64,000 nt of DNA from Arthrobacter cavernae (GTDB lineage: Bacteria; Actinomycetota; Actinomycetes; Actinomycetales; Micrococcaceae): the NCBI RefSeq assembly GCF_017368795.1, contig NZ_JAFNLL010000028.1:44548-108547 (forward strand), given 5' to 3'. Every line of letters starts with the position of its first letter. Positions within the stretch are counted from its first letter, which is position 1. The notes under the pieces were generated by a model that was not told the DNA's origin, ran no database searches, and was given only the letters and a program-made list of their open reading frames with translations. Shown in pieces: positions 38,314 to 47,542 of this stretch. A program made the translations under genes and the position numbers.

Positions 38314-38928
38314 CTAGTTGAATTCAGGGCTTTCGGTGCGGCTGCGCTTGAGCTCGAAGAAGTGCGGGTAGCCGGCCAGGGTGACGGCGGCGTCCCAGAT
38401 CCGGCCGGCCTCTTCACCGCGCGGGATGCGCGTGAGAACCGGACCGAAGAACGCCGTGCCGTTGACGGCAACCACGGGGGTTCCGACGTCCTGGCCAACC
38501 AGGGAGATGCCGGCCTCGTGGCTGGAACGCAGCTGGGCGTCGAATTCCTCGGAGTCGGCGTAGCTGGCCAGTTCGGCCGGAAGACCGGTCTCGGCCAGCG
38601 CCTTGGAGATGACGGCGGCAAAGTCCTTGGTGCCTTCGTGGTGGATCTGGGTGCCCATGGAGTCGTACAAGGGCTTGATGTACTGGCTGCCGTGCAGCTC
38701 CTGGGCGGCGATGATGACGCGGACGGGACCCCAGCCGAGGTCCATCTTCTCGCGGTACTCCGCCGGCAGTTCGCGGCCTTCGTTGAGGACGGACAGGCTC
38801 ATGACGTGCCAGTCGGTCTCAATGCCCCGAACCTCCTCAACCTCGCCGATCCAGCGGGACGTCACCCACGCGAACGGGCACAGGGGGTCGAACCAGAAAT
38901 CGGCTTTGTTTGCAGTCTGCTCGGGCAC
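38314..38928 (-). CDS. Mycothiol-dependent nitroreductase (Rv2466c-like, DsbA fold)
   Basis: A 204-residue thioredoxin-fold protein closely resembling M. tuberculosis Rv2466c, which uses mycothiol to reduce electrophiles and nitro-compounds. Shared blocks include 'FWFDPLCP', 'WGPVRVIIAAQELHG', 'DVGTPVVAVNGTAFFGPVL' and 'RIPRGEEAGRIWDA'. The active site reads Cys-Pro-Phe-Ala, so the second cysteine of the CxxC motif is replaced by alanine. It is a cytoplasmic protein without a signal peptide. It supports an actinobacterial, mycothiol-making host. Confidence 0.9.
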   Translation of the reverse strand: MPEQTANKADFWFDPLCPFAWVTSRWIGEVEEVRGIETDWHVMSLSVLNEGRELPAEYREKMDLGWGPVRVIIAAQELHGSQYIKPLYDSMGTQIHHEGTKDFAAVISKALAETGLPAELASYADSEEFDAQLRSSHEAGISLVGQDVGTPVVAVNGTAFFGPVLTRIPRGEEAGRIWDAAVTLAGYPHFFELKRSRTESPEFN

Positions 38929-39012
38929 AGGGAACTCCTCGGATAGGACGTCAGGGGGCGGCGCAGGCGGCCGGACGGACAGGTGTCCAGCCCCGACTAT
39001 GCCAACCGGAGC

Positions 39013-40302
39013 TCAGGCGGACTTATTCCGGCGCTTGGCTGCGACTTCGTGCGCGACCATGGTGGGCTGCGCCTTCTTGGAAACCACGTCCGCCGTGATG
39101 ACTACGCTGGCGATGTCGTCGCGGCTGGGCAGATCGAACATAACCGGAAGCAGCACTTCTTCCATGATGGCGCGCAGGCCACGGGCGCCGGTTCCGCGTT
39201 CCAGGGCCTGGTCGGCAATGGCGTCCAGGGCGTCGTCGTCGAACAACAGCTCCACCCCATCCAGTTGGAACATCTTCTGGTACTGCTTGACCAGGGCGTT
39301 CTTGGGCTTGGAGAGGATCTGGATCAGGGCAGGGCGGTCAAGGTTGGAGACCGTGGTGATGACCGGGAGGCGGCCGATGAATTCCGGGATGAGGCCGAAC
39401 TTCAGCAGGTCCTCGGGCATGACCTCGCCGTAGGTGTCCACGTTGTCCCGGACCTCGTTGAGCGGGGCACCGAAGCCGATTCCCTTGCGTCCCGAACGCG
39501 AACCGATGATGTCTTCCAGTCCGGCGAAGGCACCGGCGACGATGAAGAGCACATTGGTGGTGTCGATCTGGATGAATTCCTGATGGGGGTGTTTGCGGCC
39601 GCCCTGCGGCGGCACCGAGGCGACCGTGCCTTCGAGGATCTTCAGCAGCGCCTGCTGCACGCCCTCGCCCGATACATCGCGGGTGATGGAGGGGTTTTCG
39701 CTCTTGCGCGAGATCTTGTCGATCTCGTCGATGTAGATGATGCCCTGTTCGGCCTTCTTGACGTCGTAGTCGGCAGCCTGGATCAGTTTGAGGAGGATGT
39801 TCTCCACGTCCTCGCCCACATAGCCGGCTTCCGTCAGGGCGGTGGCATCGGCGACGGCGAACGGCACGTTGAGCCGGCGGGCCAGGGTCTGCGCGAGGTA
39901 GGTCTTGCCGCAGCCGGTGGGGCCGATGAGCAGGATGTTGGACTTGGCGATCTCCACGTCCTCGTGGTGGGCGCCCTCGCCGAGGCTGCCGGTCTTGGGG
40001 GCGTGCCCGGCCTGGATGCGCTTGTAGTGGTTGTAGACCGCGACGGCGAGGGAGCGCTTGGCGGGTTCCTGGCCGATGACGTATTCCTGGAGGAAGTCGA
40101 AGATTTCACGCGGCTTCGGCAACTCAAAGCTGCCCAGATCCGATACTTCCGCGAGCTCTTCCTCAATGATCTCGTTGCAGAGCTCAATGCATTCGTCGCA
40201 GATGTAGACGCCGGGCCCGGCAATCAGCTTCCGTACCTGCTTTTGGCTCTTTCCGCAGAAAGAACACTTCAGCAGATCCGTGCTCTCGCCAATCCGAGCC
40301 AT
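39013..40302 (-). CDS. clpX: ATP-dependent Clp protease ATP-binding subunit ClpX
   Basis: ClpX unfolds proteins and feeds them to ClpP. 429 residues: N-terminal zinc-binding domain ('CSFCGKSQ' and 'CDECIELC'), AAA+ module with Walker A 'GPTGCGKT' near residue 120, Walker B '[10 protein letters not shown]', and the IGF-type ClpP-docking loop region with '[14 protein letters not shown]'. AAGGGA precedes ATG 40302. It lies downstream of clpP1-clpP2 but is separated by 182 bp with a hairpin and a likely promoter of its own. Confidence 0.97.
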   Translation of the reverse strand: MARIGESTDLLKCSFCGKSQKQVRKLIAGPGVYICDECIELCNEIIEEELAEVSDLGSFELPKPREIFDFLQEYVIGQEPAKRSLAVAVYNHYKRIQAGHAPKTGSLGEGAHHEDVEIAKSNILLIGPTGCGKTYLAQTLARRLNVPFAVADATALTEAGYVGEDVENILLKLIQAADYDVKKAEQGIIYIDEIDKISRKSENPSITRDVSGEGVQQALLKILEGTVASVPPQGGRKHPHQEFIQIDTTNVLFIVAGAFAGLEDIIGSRSGRKGIGFGAPLNEVRDNVDTYGEVMPEDLLKFGLIPEFIGRLPVITTVSNLDRPALIQILSKPKNALVKQYQKMFQLDGVELLFDDDALDAIADQALERGTGARGLRAIMEEVLLPVMFDLPSRDDIASVVITADVVSKKAQPTMVAHEVAAKRRNKSA

Positions 40303-40407
40303 GTGTGAATCCCTTCGTTTCAAGCTGGTGGTGCGCCTAGTGCCTGCGCCCAGGTGCGCGGCGCTGCCGCGGGGTGGCACCACCGTGACAAGTTCCACTC
40401 TAGGTCA

Positions 40408-40413
40408 CAATGG
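40408..40413 (-). promoter_or_regulatory. Possible clpX promoter with inverted repeat
   Basis: TAGAGT, read on the minus strand about 105 bp before clpX, resembles the -10 box used elsewhere in this window. It lies inside an inverted repeat GTGAC...GTCAC, which could be an operator. The -35 match is weak. Confidence 0.35.
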
Positions 40414-40434
40414 GCGGCTTGGGTTGAAACAGAA

Positions 40435-40471
40435 CGCCGATGCGGTCCATATTTCGTGAACCGCACCGGCG
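40435..40471 (-). terminator. Hairpin between clpP2 and clpX
   Basis: CGCCGATGCGGT pairs with ACCGCACCGGCG over 12 bp with one mismatch. On the minus strand it is followed by TTCTGTTTC. It may end most clpP1P2 transcripts before clpX. Confidence 0.5.
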
Positions 40472-40484
40472 TCGTTTCTGCTTG

Positions 40485-41144
40485 CTACCTGGCGATCGCC
40501 TGGGGCTTGATCTTGCGCGAATCCAGCACCTGGTCGATCAGGCCGTAGTCCATGGCCTCGGCGGCCGTGAGGATCTTGTCCCGCTCGATGTCGTTGCTGA
40601 CCTGCTCGGACGTGCGGCCCGAGTGGTGCGCCAGCGTGTCCTCAAGCCAGGAGCGCATGCGCATGACTTCCGCAGCCTGGATCTCAAGGTCCGAGGCCTG
40701 GCCACCCTGGCCGCCGGAGAGGGCCGGCTGGTGGATCAGGACGCGGGCGTTCGGCAGTGCGAGGCGCTTGCCGGGGGTTCCGGCCGCGAGCAGCACGGCA
40801 GCGGCGCTTGCCGCCTGGCCGAGGCACACGGTCTGGATCTCGGGGCGGATGTACTGCATGGTGTCGTAGATCGCCGTCATGGCGGTGAAGGAGCCGCCCG
40901 GCGAGTTGATGTACAGCGTGATGTCACGGTCCGGGTCGGTGGACTCGAGCACCAGCAGCTGGGCCATGACGTCGTCAGCCGAGGCGTCGTCGACCTGGAC
41001 ACCCAGGAAGATGATGCGGTCCTCGAACAGCTTGGTGTACGGGTCCTGGCGCTTGAAGCCGTACGGGGTGCGCTCTTCGAACTGGGGCAGGACGTAGCGG
41101 CTGGACGGGAGGTTGCCGGCAGACCATCCGAAGTTGTAGTTCAT
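40485..41144 (-). CDS. clpP2: ATP-dependent Clp protease proteolytic subunit ClpP2
   Basis: A serine protease subunit of 219 residues. The catalytic triad is visible as Ser in '[11 protein letters not shown]', His in 'LIHQPAL' and Asp in 'NDIERDK'. Actinobacteria build a mixed ClpP1-ClpP2 barrel. The N-terminal extension and the '[16 protein letters not shown]' region fit ClpP2. It lies 37 bp downstream of clpP1. Confidence 0.96.
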   Translation of the reverse strand: MNYNFGWSAGNLPSSRYVLPQFEERTPYGFKRQDPYTKLFEDRIIFLGVQVDDASADDVMAQLLVLESTDPDRDITLYINSPGGSFTAMTAIYDTMQYIRPEIQTVCLGQAASAAAVLLAAGTPGKRLALPNARVLIHQPALSGGQGGQASDLEIQAAEVMRMRSWLEDTLAHHSGRTSEQVSNDIERDKILTAAEAMDYGLIDQVLDSRKIKPQAIAR

Positions 41145-41181
41145 TTCATTGCTCCTGGTTTTCAGTGGTTCTTGGTGCCGG

Positions 41182-41820
41182 TTACTTCGCGGAGTTCGAT
41201 GCGTTCTGGGTTCCTCCGCCGCCGGCCACGGAGCCTGCGTGGGCCGAGATCTTGTCGAAGAAGCCGTACTCGAGCGCCTCGGTGGCCGTGAACCACTTGT
41301 CGCGGTCGTTGTCCTTGAGGATGGTCTCCACGGTCTGGCCGGTCTGTTCGGCCGTCAGCTCGGCCATGACCTTCTTCATGTGCAGGATGAGCTCTGCCTG
41401 GATCTTGATGTCCGAGGCGGTGCCGCCAATGCCGCCGGAGGGCTGGTGCATCAGGATGCGGGCGTTGGGCGTGGCGTAGCGCTTGCCCTTGGTGCCGGAG
41501 GACAGCAGGAACTGGCCCATGGAGGCTGCCAGGCCGGTGGCCACGGTGACGACATCGTTCGGGATGAACTGCATGGTGTCGTAGATGGCCATGCCTGCTG
41601 TGACGGAGCCGCCGGGAGAGTTGATGTACAGGTAGATGTCCTTGTCCGGGTCTTCGGCCGAGAGCAGGAGGAGCTGGGAGCAAATGGCGTTGGCGTTCTC
41701 GTCACGGACTTCGGAGCCGAGCCAGATGATGCGCTCCTTCAGCAGGCGGTTGTAGATGTAGTTGTCCTGGGCTGCCGGATCGACAGTTGCCATCCGGGGA
41801 GCCGCTGCGTGCTGTGACAT
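41182..41820 (-). CDS. clpP1: ATP-dependent Clp protease proteolytic subunit ClpP1
   Basis: 212 residues with the catalytic Ser in '[11 protein letters not shown]', His in 'LMHQPSGG' and Asp in 'KDNDRDKW'. It is the first gene of the clpP1-clpP2 operon and partners ClpP2 in the degradation chamber. A GAGAGG sequence precedes ATG 41820. A ClgR-type operator lies about 100 bp upstream. Confidence 0.97.
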   Translation of the reverse strand: MSQHAAAPRMATVDPAAQDNYIYNRLLKERIIWLGSEVRDENANAICSQLLLLSAEDPDKDIYLYINSPGGSVTAGMAIYDTMQFIPNDVVTVATGLAASMGQFLLSSGTKGKRYATPNARILMHQPSGGIGGTASDIKIQAELILHMKKVMAELTAEQTGQTVETILKDNDRDKWFTATEALEYGFFDKISAHAGSVAGGGGTQNASNSAK

Positions 41821-41880
41821 AAGTACTTACCTCTCGCTGGTGCCAGTGACATCACTGAACTTCACTACTTGGACACTAAC

Positions 41881-41912
41881 CGTTTCCGGAGGCGATTTGT
41901 TCTCCGGAAACG
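41881..41912 (-). promoter_or_regulatory. 10-bp inverted repeat in the clpP1 leader/promoter
   Basis: CGTTTCCGGA pairs with TCCGGAAACG across 12 bp, between the ClgR-like site and clpP1. It may be a second operator or an RNA hairpin. Confidence 0.4.
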
Positions 41913-41919
41913 CGCTGTT

Positions 41920-41930
41920 CGCTGACGGCG
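41920..41930. promoter_or_regulatory. Predicted ClgR operator upstream of clpP1P2
   Basis: CGCTGACGGCG matches the ClgR core pattern CGCYNANRGCG known from Corynebacterium and Streptomyces. It lies 100 bp upstream of clpP1. ClgR activates clpP1P2 under proteotoxic stress in those organisms. Confidence 0.6.
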
Positions 41931-41974
41931 CACGATTGCCGAAGCACTCCGGAGCGCCGCCATTACGGCGTTAA

Positions 41975-42011
41975 AGCAAGCCGCCCCCGGATCCAGGGAT
42001 CCGGGGGCGGC
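41975..42011 (-). terminator. Trigger factor gene terminator
   Basis: A perfect 15-bp stem pairs 41980-41994 with 41997-42011. On the minus strand it is followed by TTGCTTTAA. It separates tig from clpP1. Confidence 0.8.
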
Positions 42012-42022
42012 AGGCCGTACTG

Positions 42023-43402
42023 CTAGAACTTCACAGCTGCGGGATCGTCGCTGGCGACGGTCTCTGCTTCTTCTGCTTCTTCGACAGCGGGAGCCTCTTC
42101 GGCTACTTCACCTGCGGGGCGGACGAAGTCGCTCAGGTCGACCTTGTTGCCCTCGGAGTCAACAACCTCAGCCTGGCCCAGAACCACTGCCAGAGCCTTG
42201 CGGCGGCGGACCTCGGAAACCATCATGGGAACCTGGCCGCCCTGATCGACGATCTGGGCGAACTGGTTCGGGTCCATGCCGTACTGGCTGGCGGTGGTGA
42301 CGATGTAGTCGATCAGCTCGTTCTGGCTGACACCGACTTCTTCCTTGTCCGCGATGGCGTCCAGGATGACTTCGTTCTGGAAGGCGCGCTCGGTGTTGGC
42401 CTTGACCTCGGCGCGGTGCTCCTCGGTGTCGTGGTCACCTTCGCCGTGGGAGTTTTCCGGGCTGAAGTGCGCTTCGATCTGCTCGGCAACGACCGAGTCC
42501 GGCACGGGAACCTCAACGAGCTCGACGAGCTTGTCCAGGACCTTGTCGCGGGCTTCGACGCCCTGGCCGACAACCTTGGACTCAGCGGCCTGCTTGGCGA
42601 GGTCTTCGCGCAGCTCGGCAAGGGTGTCGAACTCGGAAGCCAGCTGGGCGAAGTCGTCGTTGGCCTCGGGAAGCTCGCGCTCCTTGACAGCCTTGACGAC
42701 AACCTTGACCTGCGCTGCTTCGCCGGCGTGGTCGCCGCCGACCAGCGTGGTGTCGAAGATTGCTTCTTCTTCGGCAGACAGGCCGGAAACGGCCTCGTCG
42801 AGGCCTTCCAGCATGGTGCCGGCGCCAACCTGGTAGGACAGGCCGGTTGCGGAGTCGATGTCAGCGCCGTCGATCGTGGCGGTGATGTCGATCGTCAGGA
42901 AGTCGTCGTTCTTGGCGGGACGCTCGACGGTCTTGAGCGTCCCGAAACGGCCGCGCAGTTCGTCAAGGGCCGTGTCGACGTCGGCGTCGGAGGATTCGGC
43001 TGCAGCAACCTCGACCTTGATGCCGGCGTAGTCCGGGAGTTCGATTTCCGGACGGACGTCGATCTCGACCTGGAACTTGAGCTCGCCGTCGGTTGCGGAC
43101 GGGTCCGGAACCTCGGTGATCTCAACTTCGGGACGGCTCAGCGGGCGAACGCCGGTTTCCTGGACAGCGGCCTGGTACCAGCCGTTGAGGCCATCGTTGA
43201 TGGCCGTTTCCAGAACGTAGCCGCGGCCGACGCGCTGGTCGATCAGCTTGGTGGGAACCTTGCCCTTGCGGAATCCGGGGACCTGGATCTGCGAAGCAAC
43301 GGTCTTGTAAGCGGCATCGATGCTCGGCTTCAGTTCCTCAAAGGGAACCTCAACGTTGAGCTTGACCCGCGTGGCGGTGAGGTTCTCGACAGCGCTCTTC
43401 AC
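42023..43402 (-). CDS. tig: Trigger factor
   Basis: A ribosome-bound chaperone for nascent chains, 459 residues. The ribosome-docking loop '[11 protein letters not shown]' is near residue 45. The PPIase domain is in the middle and a helical substrate-binding domain follows. The acidic tail ('[20 protein letters not shown]') is an extension beyond the E. coli protein. The GTG start at 43402 has AGGAG ten bases upstream. The tig-clpP1-clpP2-clpX order is conserved in bacteria. Confidence 0.97.
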   Translation of the reverse strand: MKSAVENLTATRVKLNVEVPFEELKPSIDAAYKTVASQIQVPGFRKGKVPTKLIDQRVGRGYVLETAINDGLNGWYQAAVQETGVRPLSRPEVEITEVPDPSATDGELKFQVEIDVRPEIELPDYAGIKVEVAAAESSDADVDTALDELRGRFGTLKTVERPAKNDDFLTIDITATIDGADIDSATGLSYQVGAGTMLEGLDEAVSGLSAEEEAIFDTTLVGGDHAGEAAQVKVVVKAVKERELPEANDDFAQLASEFDTLAELREDLAKQAAESKVVGQGVEARDKVLDKLVELVEVPVPDSVVAEQIEAHFSPENSHGEGDHDTEEHRAEVKANTERAFQNEVILDAIADKEEVGVSQNELIDYIVTTASQYGMDPNQFAQIVDQGGQVPMMVSEVRRRKALAVVLGQAEVVDSEGNKVDLSDFVRPAGEVAEEAPAVEEAEEAETVASDDPAAVKF

Positions 43403-43471
43403 AGTCTAAGTACTCCTGGTTTTGTGGGTATGGGGTTCTGCTGTTTTCCGAATCGGAACACATGCACAGAG

Positions 43472-43546
43472 TCGGGGTGACAGGATTTGAACCTGCGACT
43501 TCCTGCTCCCAAAGCAGGCGCTCTAGCCAAGCTGAGCTACACCCCG
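43472..43546 (-). tRNA. tRNA-Pro (anticodon TGG)
   Basis: 75 nt, with a perfect seven-pair acceptor stem CGGGGTG/CACCCCG, anticodon loop TTTGGGA and discriminator A. It is upstream of tig on the same strand. No CCA is encoded. Confidence 0.96.
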
Positions 43547-43689
43547 TGAATGCACAGGACAGTCTACGGGCAAGCGAGCCGTGAATGCACATTTGACAGC
43601 CGCAGCCGAATTCGGTTTAGTTATACCCGGCTTCAACAGCCGCCGGAAAGATCGCAGGAACGCCTCCAGGGTGCCATGCGGTTGACCCC

Positions 43690-43760
43690 GGGGACGTAGC
43701 TTAATGGTAAAGCCTCAGTCTTCCAAACTGATTACGCGGGTTCGATTCCCGTCGTCCCCT
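43690..43760 (+). tRNA. tRNA-Gly (anticodon TCC)
   Basis: 71 nt, acceptor stem GGGGACG/CGTCCCC, anticodon loop CTTCCAA and discriminator T. CCA is encoded directly after at 43761-43763, unlike the other tRNAs of the window. Confidence 0.96.
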
Positions 43761-43765
43761 CCACA

Positions 43766-43798
43766 AAGAAGGGCCCCTCAGCAAGGGGCCCTTCTTGC
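43766..43798 (+). terminator. tRNA-Gly terminator
   Basis: A perfect 13-bp stem AAGAAGGGCCCCT/AGGGGCCCTTCTT around a CAGCA loop, six bases after the tRNA. Confidence 0.85.
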
Positions 43799-43835
43799 GT
43801 TGGCGTTCAGTTCTGGCGTTGGCTGTCATTTTCCG

Positions 43836-43871
43836 AAGTCGTCTGCACGGAATGCCCAAAGTCGTCTGCAC
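43836..43871. repeat. Two 13-bp direct repeats beside tRNA-Gly
   Basis: AAGTCGTCTGCAC occurs at 43836-43848 and 43859-43871. The surrounding 43800-44000 carries no gene I can support. It may be a remnant of an insertion or a regulator site. Confidence 0.6.
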
Positions 43872-44004
43872 TAAGTGGAGGCACCTCGGAGACGAGTCTT
43901 GGCCCATCCTCGTAGAGACATGCGACCTTCACACGCCGCCTACGGGGTTGGCCCCCGATGCGGCATCCGGAAATGGCGGGCCTCTCTGCACGCCAAGTTA
44001 AGGA

Positions 44005-44033
44005 TTGACACCACCTATGCTGCGGAGTCTACT
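44005..44033 (+). promoter_or_regulatory. Promoter of the alpha/beta hydrolase gene
   Basis: A perfect -35 box TTGACA (44005-44010), a 17-bp spacer, and TCTACT (44028-44033). It gives a 5' leader of about 40 nt. Confidence 0.6.
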
Positions 44034-44080
44034 TGGGGACGAAACTGCCGTTCCCTTTAGCCACTCTCGTTGGAGGCACA

Positions 44081-44962
44081 GTGAATGCTGATTTGCACGT
44101 GAGCGACGGCTACGTTGAGGTCCGCGGTGGCCGGGTCTGGTATCAAGTGGTAGGCGACGGAATGCAAAATCCGCTTGTTACCATCCACGGCGGCCCGGGA
44201 GCCACGCACGACTATCTGGAACCGCTGGAGGCTCTCGCGGACGAACGGAAGGTCGTGTTCTATGACCAGCTTGGTGCCGGAAAGTCGGATGCCCCGGATG
44301 ATCTGAGTCTTTGGACAAATGACAGATTAGTCGACGAGCTGGCTACGGTCCTCGACGCTCTGGGACTATCTGGAGTGCACTTGCTGGGCCAATCCTGGGG
44401 GACAATCGTCGCGGCCGAATATGCCCTGCGATCGCCGGAGCGGCTAGCGAGCCTGGTCCTGTCCGATCCCTGCCTAAGCATTCCGCGCTATGCGGCCGGC
44501 GCCGCGGCACTCCGCGCAGCCCTTCCCGCCGATGTGCAGGCCGTCCTGGACCGCCACGAGGCCGCCGGCACCACTGACTCCGAGGAGTACGAGGACGCAA
44601 CGATGGAGTTCTATCGGCGACATCTCTGCCGACTGGATCCCTGGCCGGATTCGCTGATGCGTACATTCGGTCAGCTGAACCAAACCATTTATGACCGAAT
44701 GCAAGGGCCGAACGAATTTGTTATTACAGGCATCCACAAGGACTACGACATCACGGATCGTCTCGGTGGACTGACCATCCCTACCCTGTTCATATGCGGG
44801 CGCTATGACGAGACGCGGCCGGAGGATACGAAGTTCTACCAAAGCCTCGTACCCGGATCCGAATTGGTGATCTTCGAGGAGAGCAGCCACCTACCCCATC
44901 TTGAAGAGCCCGAGCGCTACGCGCATGCGCTTAGGGAATTCCTGCACCGGTGTGAGGTGTAG
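44081..44962 (+). CDS. Alpha/beta hydrolase, proline iminopeptidase-like (S33)
   Basis: A 293-residue alpha/beta hydrolase. The oxyanion motif 'HGGPGATHDYLEPL', 'YDQLGAGKSDAP', the nucleophile elbow 'GQSWGT' and the final His in 'SSHLPHLEEPERY' match the proline iminopeptidase family, which removes N-terminal proline or hydrolyses related amides and esters. The GTG start at 44081 follows a GGAGG. Codon use differs from the neighbours: it contains AGA and TTA side by side (44324-44329) and ATA, codons that are rare here. Its 3' end overlaps the fpg gene by 32 bp. It lies next to tRNA genes, so acquisition by transfer is likely. Confidence 0.88.
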   Translation: MNADLHVSDGYVEVRGGRVWYQVVGDGMQNPLVTIHGGPGATHDYLEPLEALADERKVVFYDQLGAGKSDAPDDLSLWTNDRLVDELATVLDALGLSGVHLLGQSWGTIVAAEYALRSPERLASLVLSDPCLSIPRYAAGAAALRAALPADVQAVLDRHEAAGTTDSEEYEDATMEFYRRHLCRLDPWPDSLMRTFGQLNQTIYDRMQGPNEFVITGIHKDYDITDRLGGLTIPTLFICGRYDETRPEDTKFYQSLVPGSELVIFEESSHLPHLEEPERYAHALREFLHRCEV

Positions 44963-45856
44963 TGCCGGGATCCGTCTGGCAGCCGGGGCACCAGTACAGC
45001 TTGCGCGCCCCGATCTCGGCCAGGCCCACAGCCGTCCCGCAACTGCGGCAGGGCTGGCCCTGCCGCTTGTAGACATAATGGGCTTCGTCGTCGTGCGGTA
45101 CTTCGGTACCGGCACTCCACACGTCCGGGGGCGTCGTAACAATCCGTCCGTCACGGACGCCGTCGGACATGGCCAGGACGGTGTCCTCCCAGATGCGTTC
45201 CGCCGTTCCGGCATCGATCGCGGCCCCCGGGGTCCACGGGTCCACCCGCTGCCGGAAGAGGACCTCGGCCCGGTAGATGTTCCCGACGCCAGCCAGGATG
45301 GCCTGGTCCATCAGCAGCAGCCCGACGGCGGTCCTGCGGCGGCGGAGGCGCCGCAGGAATTCCTCCCGGTCGCCCGGGGCATTGCGCAGCGGATCCGGCC
45401 CGAGCCGGTCCAGCACGGCCTGAGCCTCGGCTTCGGTGACCGCAGCACAGGTGGTAGCCCCGCGCAGATCGGCCCAGCCATGGTCCGAGACGAGCCGGAC
45501 CCGGACCGCTCCGACGGGTTCGGGCGGCCCCTGGTAGGAGCCCGCGGCGGCGTCAGAAGCCGATTCGCGCTCGCCGATCCGCCGCGGTGCGCCGATGCTC
45601 GAGGCACCGCGGAAGGACTCGTCCCCGCCGAAGTTCCAGGCACCGTAGAGGCCCAGGTGGACGTGGAGGATGAGGCCATGGTCGAAACGCAGGAACATCT
45701 GCTTGCCATGGGCCATGGCCTCCACCATGGTGTGCCCGCTGAGCAGGCCGGCGCCGGCGCTGAACCGCCCCTGCGGGCTGGAAACGTCCAGCCGCCGGCC
45801 GCCGAATACGTCCTGGAACTGGCGTGCCAGGCGGTGTACGGAATGCCCTTCAGGCA

Positions 45857-45857
<1 letters not shown>
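44931..45857 (-). CDS. Fpg/Nei family DNA glycosylase
   Basis: A base-excision repair enzyme with AP-lyase activity, 308 residues. It starts 'MPEGHSVHR', as in Nei-type enzymes, with the catalytic Pro and Glu right after Met. A helix-two-turn-helix region ('LAGVGNIYRAEVLF') and a C-terminal zinc finger ('CRSCG' and 'CPGC') are present. The GTG start shares one base with the rpiB stop (TAGTG), so the two are translationally coupled. An insert around residues 80-110 is not conserved in the family as I know it. Confidence 0.94.
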
Positions 45858-46339
<482 letters not shown>

Positions 46340-46415
46340 GGGAAGTCCATTCGTTCTGGCGCGCCGATGCGGCCCCTGGCCGGGCGCGGCGGTGTGGGAT
46401 GCGTTTCCTAGGTTA

Positions 46416-47408
46416 CTAGGCTAGCCCGGGGCCGTGCGCCCGCGCGGCGGCCCTGTTCAGGATGCCGGCAAGTTCATCGGCCGTGGCAGGGTCTCCGGCA
46501 CTCAGGGCGACGCGGCGTCCGTTGAGTTTGCGGACGACGACGGCGGGGCCGCTGCTGACGAGCATGGCCGTGGCGTCGTCGTGGTGCCGCCAGCCCCAGC
46601 CACCGAAGTCGGCAGCCTTGACATCCGCCGCCGCCGCGCCGGCGATGTCCACCGCGGGAACCGTCAGCACCTTCAGCACGCCACCGGCGAAAACCTCCAG
46701 CCCGCCCCGGTCCGCGCGCACCCTGGCGAAGAGAAAACCGGCGCCGAGAAGTGCAGCCAGGGCCACCAGCCCGCCCAGCCACGGCACCGCGACAGCGATC
46801 AGCACGGCCGGGAACAGCCCGGCCACCACAATCATCACGAACACCGAACTGCGGGCATGCACCCACAGCCGCAGGGAATCCCCGGCCAGGGCGGGGTCCT
46901 CGCGGAGGATCCGCTCGGCTTCCAGGGCGAGGTCGTCTTCCGCGGTCCAGTGCTCATCCGGCTTGAAGGCGAAGGCCATGACCACGCCCAGGGAGAGTGC
47001 CGCGCCACTGCCCAGTGCCAGCACCGTGGCGTCCACATGGGACAGGCGCGCATCCGGCAAGCCCGACTGTCCCACGAGGCCGGCGGCCGCCACCGAGGTG
47101 ACAAACAGGCTCATCATCAGGCCCAACCCCATCATGATGCGGCGCATTGCCACGGGCCGAGCGAGCGGGACGGCCTGGAGGAAGACGAGCCAGCCCACCA
47201 CGGCGATCAGGCTTCCCGCTCCGGCCACATAGGCACCGAAGGGGGCGAAGGAACTGCCGCCGTCGGCGTTCCACATGACGGCCACCGGATCCGGAAGGTC
47301 ACGGCGGATCATCAGGGCAGACACCACGAAGCCCAGCGCCAGCAGCAGTGGAAACCCCACGGCGAAACGCAGCGCCCGGAGGTCCAACGAGTCTCGGAAT
47401 GTTCCCAT
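46416..47408 (-). CDS. DUF1648-domain membrane protein
   Basis: A 330-residue membrane protein. The N-terminal part has the DUF1648 pattern 'LPDPVAVMWNADGGSS'. There are about six membrane helices followed by a soluble C-terminal domain of about 110 residues. The function is unknown. A TAGCGT box lies six bases before ATG 47408. It is divergent from pepN. Confidence 0.82.
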   Translation of the reverse strand: MGTFRDSLDLRALRFAVGFPLLLALGFVVSALMIRRDLPDPVAVMWNADGGSSFAPFGAYVAGAGSLIAVVGWLVFLQAVPLARPVAMRRIMMGLGLMMSLFVTSVAAAGLVGQSGLPDARLSHVDATVLALGSGAALSLGVVMAFAFKPDEHWTAEDDLALEAERILREDPALAGDSLRLWVHARSSVFVMIVVAGLFPAVLIAVAVPWLGGLVALAALLGAGFLFARVRADRGGLEVFAGGVLKVLTVPAVDIAGAAAADVKAADFGGWGWRHHDDATAMLVSSGPAVVVRKLNGRRVALSAGDPATADELAGILNRAAARAHGPGLA

Positions 47409-47420
47409 GATTCAACGCTA
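47409..47420 (-). promoter_or_regulatory. -10 hexamer TAGCGT, leaderless start
   Basis: TAGCGT (47420-47415), six bases, then ATG 47408. An ATCACA sequence 17 bp further upstream is a partial -35 match. Confidence 0.5.
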
Positions 47421-47542
47421 CCCCCGAGTTGCGACACTGTGATCCACCCACCTTGCCAACGGCCGTACTAGTGAAAGAATGACTTCACACCACCGGCGAG
47501 GGCCACCGCCTGCCGGCACACCGAACCCACTGGAGGCACCAC

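Noticed and set aside
43350..43907. Small open frames over 43472-43546 and 43690-43760
   Set aside because: They are translations across tRNA-Pro and tRNA-Gly, not proteins.
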